From Bacillus sp. 7884-1 (lineage in GTDB: Bacteria > Bacillota > Bacilli > Bacillales > Cytobacillaceae), in NCBI RefSeq assembly GCF_002272245.1, contig NZ_NPDD01000145.1, positions 1-42,551 of the forward strand: a stretch of DNA of 42,551 nt, in the 5' to 3' direction. Positions 39,212 to 42,551 of the stretch are shown in pieces (the stretch's first letter is position 1; every line of letters starts with the position of its first letter). The notes beneath the pieces were generated by a model. It had not been told where the DNA came from and ran no database searches. It was given only the letters and a program-made list of their open reading frames with translations. The translations under genes and the position numbers were made by a program.

Positions 39212-40183
39212 ATGAAAGCAATCGTTTATAAAAAATATGGTCCGCCAGATGTTCTTAAAATAACAGAGGTTGAAAAACCTATTCCTAATGACAGTCAAGT
39301 ATTAGTAAAAGTTCATGCTGCATCAGTCAATTTCGGAAACCTGGTCCTTTTAAAGGGAGAACCGTTCTTAGCCCGTTTTGCTTTTGGTCTATTAAAACCA
39401 AAGTATTCCATTCCTGGCGGTGACGTGGCCGGTACAATAGAAGCAGTTGGCAAAGATGTTACTCAATTTCAACCTGGAGATGAAGTGTTCGGGGATTTGT
39501 CCAGCAGTGGATGGGGCACATTTGCTGAATATGTGGCAGTCCCTGAAATTGCATTAGCCTTAAAACCGGCCAATTTGTCCTTTGAAGAAGCGGCTGCGGC
39601 TCCGATGGCAGGAGTCACTGCCTTACAGGGTCTGCGAGATAAAGGCAAGATTCAAGCTGGGCAAAAGGTTTTAATTAATGGGTCCTCGGGCGGTGTCGGC
39701 ACTTTTGCTGTTCAGATTGCCAAAGCATTAGGGGCAGAGGTTACAGGTGTCTGCAGTACAAGAAATGTAGAAATTTTACAATCGCTTGGAGCAGATTACA
39801 TCATTGACTATTCGAAGGAAAATTTTACCGAAAATAAGAATACCTATGACCTAATTCTTGGTGTGAACGGGCACCAATCACTTTCGGATTATAAGCGTGC
39901 TTTAAAACCTAAAGGTATATTTGTCCACGTTGGAGGTTCTGGGTCTCAAATGTTTCAGGCTTTGACAGTGGGAGCTTGGATCTCTAAGACCTCGAGTAAA
40001 AAAATGGGGACCTTTTTACAGAGAGCTAATCAAAAGGATCTTGTAATTATGAAAGAACTGATGGAATCCGGTAAAGTAAAGCCTATTATTGATAGACAGT
40101 ATTCGTTAAGCGAGGTTCCCGAAGCATTCAGATATTTTGAACAAGGGCATGCACAAGGAAAAGTAGTCATTACGGTGGAATAA
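39212..40183 (+). CDS. Zinc-independent MDR oxidoreductase (quinone reductase-like)
   Basis: A 323-aa medium-chain dehydrogenase/reductase. The N-terminal GroES-like domain ends near 120. The Rossmann domain shows INGSSGGVGTFAVQIAKALG, an NADPH-type AxxGxxG motif. None of the catalytic zinc Cys/His is at its usual place, so it is the quinone-reductase/enoyl-reductase type. The substrate is unknown. GGAGGGCATTT precedes ATG, and a terminator follows. Confidence 0.88.
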   Translation: MKAIVYKKYGPPDVLKITEVEKPIPNDSQVLVKVHAASVNFGNLVLLKGEPFLARFAFGLLKPKYSIPGGDVAGTIEAVGKDVTQFQPGDEVFGDLSSSGWGTFAEYVAVPEIALALKPANLSFEEAAAAPMAGVTALQGLRDKGKIQAGQKVLINGSSGGVGTFAVQIAKALGAEVTGVCSTRNVEILQSLGADYIIDYSKENFTENKNTYDLILGVNGHQSLSDYKRALKPKGIFVHVGGSGSQMFQALTVGAWISKTSSKKMGTFLQRANQKDLVIMKELMESGKVKPIIDRQYSLSEVPEAFRYFEQGHAQGKVVITVE

Positions 40184-40203
40184 TAAATTTCAAATGAGGA
40201 ATA

Positions 40204-40233
40204 TCCCCCAAAGCAGTCGCTCTGGGGGTTTTT
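40204..40233 (+). terminator. Terminator after the MDR oxidoreductase
   Basis: CCCCCAAAG pairs with CTCTGGGGG with one mismatch around CAGTCG, followed by five T residues. Confidence 0.85.
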
Positions 40234-40255
40234 ATCGTGAATTGAGAAGTTTTAC

Positions 40256-41080
40256 TTATTGTTTATTCACCCATTTGATAATTTCGGAACTTACTTCGTC
40301 GGGTTTATCCCATTGAACCATGTGGCTAGTATCCTTTATTTTAATAATAGTAGCGTCTTTAATATCTTTCTTTAATTGGGATATTCCTTTTTCCCTTGCT
40401 GCATGTAACTCTTTTGGCTCTGTCGCATGTACCAGTAATAATGGTGATTTAATATAAGGAAATGTAGTTGTAAACGGTTCTTCATAGAAAGCCTTGATGA
40501 TGGCTAAAACAGTAAATTTCGAGGCGATTAGTTCATACTTTTCTTTCTTCGTGAATATGGAAGTCACTGACTGTTCAATCGTAGAATCCCACCGCTTTGT
40601 GAATGTGCTGTACTCACCAAGAATTTCTTCCCAATCGTTATACTTGGCATTATCAATATAGGTGTTCCATCCTTCATAGGCTATTGAAAAAGTCATTTCC
40701 TCCTGAAATTCAGGAAAAGTAAAACCACCATCAAGTAGAATAACTCCCTTAATTTTTATAGGATAATGTTTTGCATAATGTAAGGCTGCATCTGCTCCCC
40801 ATGAATGACCTAAAATAAAAAATGGTTTGTCCAATATGGAATCAAAAACCTTTTCATACCATGAGGCTAAATTTGAAAATAAATAGTCTTCTTCATTCTT
40901 AAATGATGCGCTTTTCCCATGCCCTGGTTGATCAATTAAAATAAGATGAAAGTGATTAGATAACTTTTTACTCAGTTCTGCGAAACTATAATATGCACTG
41001 CCAGCCAATCCATGCAGGCAAACAATCGTTGGATTCTTGTAATCTCCAGCTGCAAAATAACTTAGCTTTGCTCCATCCAA
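40256..41080 (-). CDS. Alpha/beta hydrolase with a probable 1-nt shift at its start
   Basis: A ~274-aa hydrolase. The oxyanion region is CLHGLAGSAYYS; the nucleophile motif is GHSWGAD; the catalytic His is in DTSHMVQWDKPDE. Read from TTG at 41080, it has no ribosome binding site. An ATG at 41102 has AAGGGAGAG at good spacing but is out of frame by one base. Removing one G of the GG at 41077-41078 joins them as MENIILEVDGAKLSYF, the usual first strand of this fold. The natural start is therefore probably 41102, with a 1-nt insertion just after it. The enzyme body is intact. Confidence 0.82.
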   Translation of the reverse strand: MDGAKLSYFAAGDYKNPTIVCLHGLAGSAYYSFAELSKKLSNHFHLILIDQPGHGKSASFKNEEDYLFSNLASWYEKVFDSILDKPFFILGHSWGADAALHYAKHYPIKIKGVILLDGGFTFPEFQEEMTFSIAYEGWNTYIDNAKYNDWEEILGEYSTFTKRWDSTIEQSVTSIFTKKEKYELIASKFTVLAIIKAFYEEPFTTTFPYIKSPLLLVHATEPKELHAAREKGISQLKKDIKDATIIKIKDTSHMVQWDKPDEVSSEIIKWVNKQ

Positions 41081-41179
41081 CTTCTAAAATGATATTTTCC
41101 ATTACGTACTCTCCCTTATGTTACCTGTTACACTTCTTTACATATTCTGTGTATCTTTCTAAGGACTATTTCCTATCTA

Positions 41180-42064
41180 TTAAGAATTTAAAAAGTTTAA
41201 TACAGTATCACGAAAACGAGTAGGTTCTTCTAGGTCTGGAAAATGAGCACTTTTATTAAAAAGTACTAGTTCACTATTTTTTAATTCTCTGTGTATGAGG
41301 TTGGAAATGGGTACACCTGTATTTCGATCAAACATACCTGTAATAATTAAAGCCTGATGTTTAATGTGGTTTAACCGATCAAGTAACGGAGTTTCCCTAG
41401 GATGATTCATTATTACTTTTGCCATTAATCCTGAATTGGTCAGCTTGCTTTCTTCCCATCGCTTTCTATTCTGTTCAGCAATTTTTTGATTTTCAAATAG
41501 CAGCCTATCAACTGTACTAGTATCTACCAAATTCCATACCTTCTCATATAAATGATTAATAGGAAGATTTTCTTTTAGGAGATTATTCACCTGTTTTAAC
41601 AATGGAGTGTCACCTACTGACATAAAACCATTAATTTGAATTAATTTTCCTATTTCTAAATCAATTAAACTTGGACCAGATAGCACCATTTTATTGATAT
41701 CATCCGGTAGAGTATAGGCAATCTCTAAAGCGAGTTCACCCCCGAAGGAATAGCCTAATAGATCAACCTTATCCACATCGAGCCATTTTTTAATTTTGCT
41801 AAAATCAGATATAAGCTGTTCCATTTTATAGTCTTCATCAGAAATAGGATTTTCACTTCTGCCACTGCCGCGCTGTTCATAATAGATAACGGTTCTTGTT
41901 TTAGAGAGTGAAGGTCCAATCGTTCTTTCAAAGGTGTAATGATTTCCACCTGGACCTCCATGAAGAAGAACCAAAGGTGTGGTCTGATTTTCACTCCCCT
42001 CAATTTTTATCCAATGTTTAATGGAGTTAATTTGAATATGATATTCTCCATTTTTCAATTTCAT
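41180..42064 (-). CDS. Proline iminopeptidase-like alpha/beta hydrolase (S33)
   Basis: A 294-aa S33-type hydrolase. It has LLHGGPGGNH (oxyanion), YYEQRGSGRS, the nucleophile GYSFGG, the acid in TGMFDRNTG and the His in NKSAHFPDLEEP. Such enzymes release N-terminal Pro from peptides or act on other small amides and esters. It is intact and parallels the broken copy at 3415-4293, sharing its motif order with only moderate similarity. GAACGAGGTATTTCT precedes ATG. Confidence 0.87.
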   Translation of the reverse strand: MKLKNGEYHIQINSIKHWIKIEGSENQTTPLVLLHGGPGGNHYTFERTIGPSLSKTRTVIYYEQRGSGRSENPISDEDYKMEQLISDFSKIKKWLDVDKVDLLGYSFGGELALEIAYTLPDDINKMVLSGPSLIDLEIGKLIQINGFMSVGDTPLLKQVNNLLKENLPINHLYEKVWNLVDTSTVDRLLFENQKIAEQNRKRWEESKLTNSGLMAKVIMNHPRETPLLDRLNHIKHQALIITGMFDRNTGVPISNLIHRELKNSELVLFNKSAHFPDLEEPTRFRDTVLNFLNS

Positions 42065-42143
42065 AGAAATACCTCGTTCCTAAATAATTTGAACAATCAC
42101 CTATAATTTCTCTTTATCGTAAAAATATCCAGCATATGTAATG

Positions 42144-42173
42144 TCAAAAAGAAAAGCAGCCTGTTTCGGCTGG
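42144..42173 (-). terminator. Terminator after the alpha-CTD-like gene
   Basis: CAGCC pairs with GGCTG around a short loop; on the minus strand CTTTTCTTTTT follows. It is 20 bases past the stop at 42194. The stem is short, so confidence is moderate. Confidence 0.6.
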
Positions 42174-42193
42174 CAATTTGATAAGATTCGGGA

Positions 42194-42487
42194 TTAGTTT
42201 TTAAATGATAGTCCGTCTTCCTTTAATGCATCCCTCAGTTTAGGTAAAGAAGCTGGTCCCATACCATGAAATTTCAAAATTTCCTTTTCACTATAGTTTG
42301 ATAGCTCCAGCAAAGAAGTGATTCCATTGTTTTCCAATGCTCGTCTTGCTGGTGCTGAGAGTAATGAAAGAAATCCACTTTTAGGTGTTCGTTCTGTCTC
42401 GCAAGTCGGACAGGTTGGACAATCACTACTTTTATAATATTTGTGTCCTTTGTCGCAAATCCTTAAATTTTTTTCAGAAGTTGTCAT
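42194..42487 (-). CDS. Zinc-ribbon plus RNA polymerase alpha-CTD-like protein
   Basis: A 97-aa protein. The N-terminal part has Cys11, His15, Cys23, Cys26 and Cys29 (CDKGHKYYKSSDCPTCPTC), a small zinc site. Residues ~40-95 follow the helix-hairpin-helix fold of the RNA polymerase alpha C-terminal domain: SAPARRALENNGITSLLELS, then KFHGMGPASLPKLRDALKE. The fold binds DNA or proteins. It lacks the alpha N-terminal domain, so it is not RpoA. AGAAGGAGATATTGTAAA precedes ATG. Role unknown; a transcription-associated role is inference. Confidence 0.8.
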   Translation of the reverse strand: MTTSEKNLRICDKGHKYYKSSDCPTCPTCETERTPKSGFLSLLSAPARRALENNGITSLLELSNYSEKEILKFHGMGPASLPKLRDALKEDGLSFKN

Positions 42488-42551
42488 TTTACAATATCTC
42501 CTTCTCGGTTTTTCATTACATCATATACCATTATTATAAAATTTTATAAAT

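Overview
The window reads as chromosomal DNA of an endospore-forming Bacillaceae member (Bacillus sensu lato, Neobacillus-like). The evidence is AT-rich sequence, strong AGGAGG-type ribosome binding sites, frequent TTG/GTG starts, short intrinsic terminators, and Bacillus families such as Sda, a SleB-type cell wall hydrolase, CBO0543, DUF155, YuiD, YeiL and MpsC/DUF2294. There are no rRNA or tRNA genes, no phage or IS transposase and no CRISPR array. The genus is inferred; no marker gene is present to prove it.

Layout. 1-2650 (minus): a small basic protein, then a run of metallopeptidase-like membrane protein, NUDIX hydrolase and two FluC/CrcB fluoride channels, with a shrunken gene remnant upstream. 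2888-4293: a tandem-repeat Lys/Glu-rich protein, then a proline-iminopeptidase-like gene broken by one in-frame stop. 4413-8841: TerC, a glutaredoxin, an HPr-like protein without the phosphorylatable His, YuiD, an MFS pump and a secreted SleB-type hydrolase; three copies of a long palindromic repeat lie among these. 8883-15261: mostly single-gene housekeeping and stress functions, including DUF155, DUF1801, GNAT, Sda, tandem MpsC, a P-loop protein and a VOC protein. 15335-19844: a second TerC, a VanR-VanS-VanY-type wall carboxypeptidase locus and DedA. 19987-21231: GNAT and a YfnB-type HAD phosphatase with a 1-nt frameshift. 21674-25325: a SUOX-type molybdoenzyme, a divergent MFS/YeiL regulator pair around a perfect 18-bp palindrome, and a ParB/Srx-like protein. 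25724-29065: a two-gene 2-oxoacid:ferredoxin oxidoreductase in an unusual gamma-delta plus alpha-beta fusion layout. 29199-30999: an overlapping operon of a membrane-anchored Ser/Gln-rich protein, ApbE flavin transferase and a ferric-reductase-like haem membrane protein. 31262-42487: MFS, PhzF, DUF429, three more acetyltransferase or RidA genes, small Cys-rich and small membrane proteins, an MDR oxidoreductase, two alpha/beta hydrolases and a zinc-ribbon/RNA-polymerase-alpha-CTD-like protein.

Genes that work together. The clearest functional groups are VanR/VanS/VanY (signal sensing to peptidoglycan trimming), ApbE with the haem protein and anchored partner (extracytosolic electron transfer), the two oxidoreductase subunits (low-potential electrons from 2-oxoacids), YeiL with its divergent transporter, and the paired CrcB subunits (fluoride export). 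Other neighbours look unrelated and are separated by terminators.

Two themes deserve attention. First, three unrelated intergenic repeat families are present: a 52-bp REP-like palindrome in three copies, a 20-22-bp tandem array, and a 52-bp tandem array. Second, at least three genes carry single-base disruptions (one nonsense, two 1-nt shifts) and one appears to have lost its middle. These may be real gene decay or assembly errors, which raw reads would settle.
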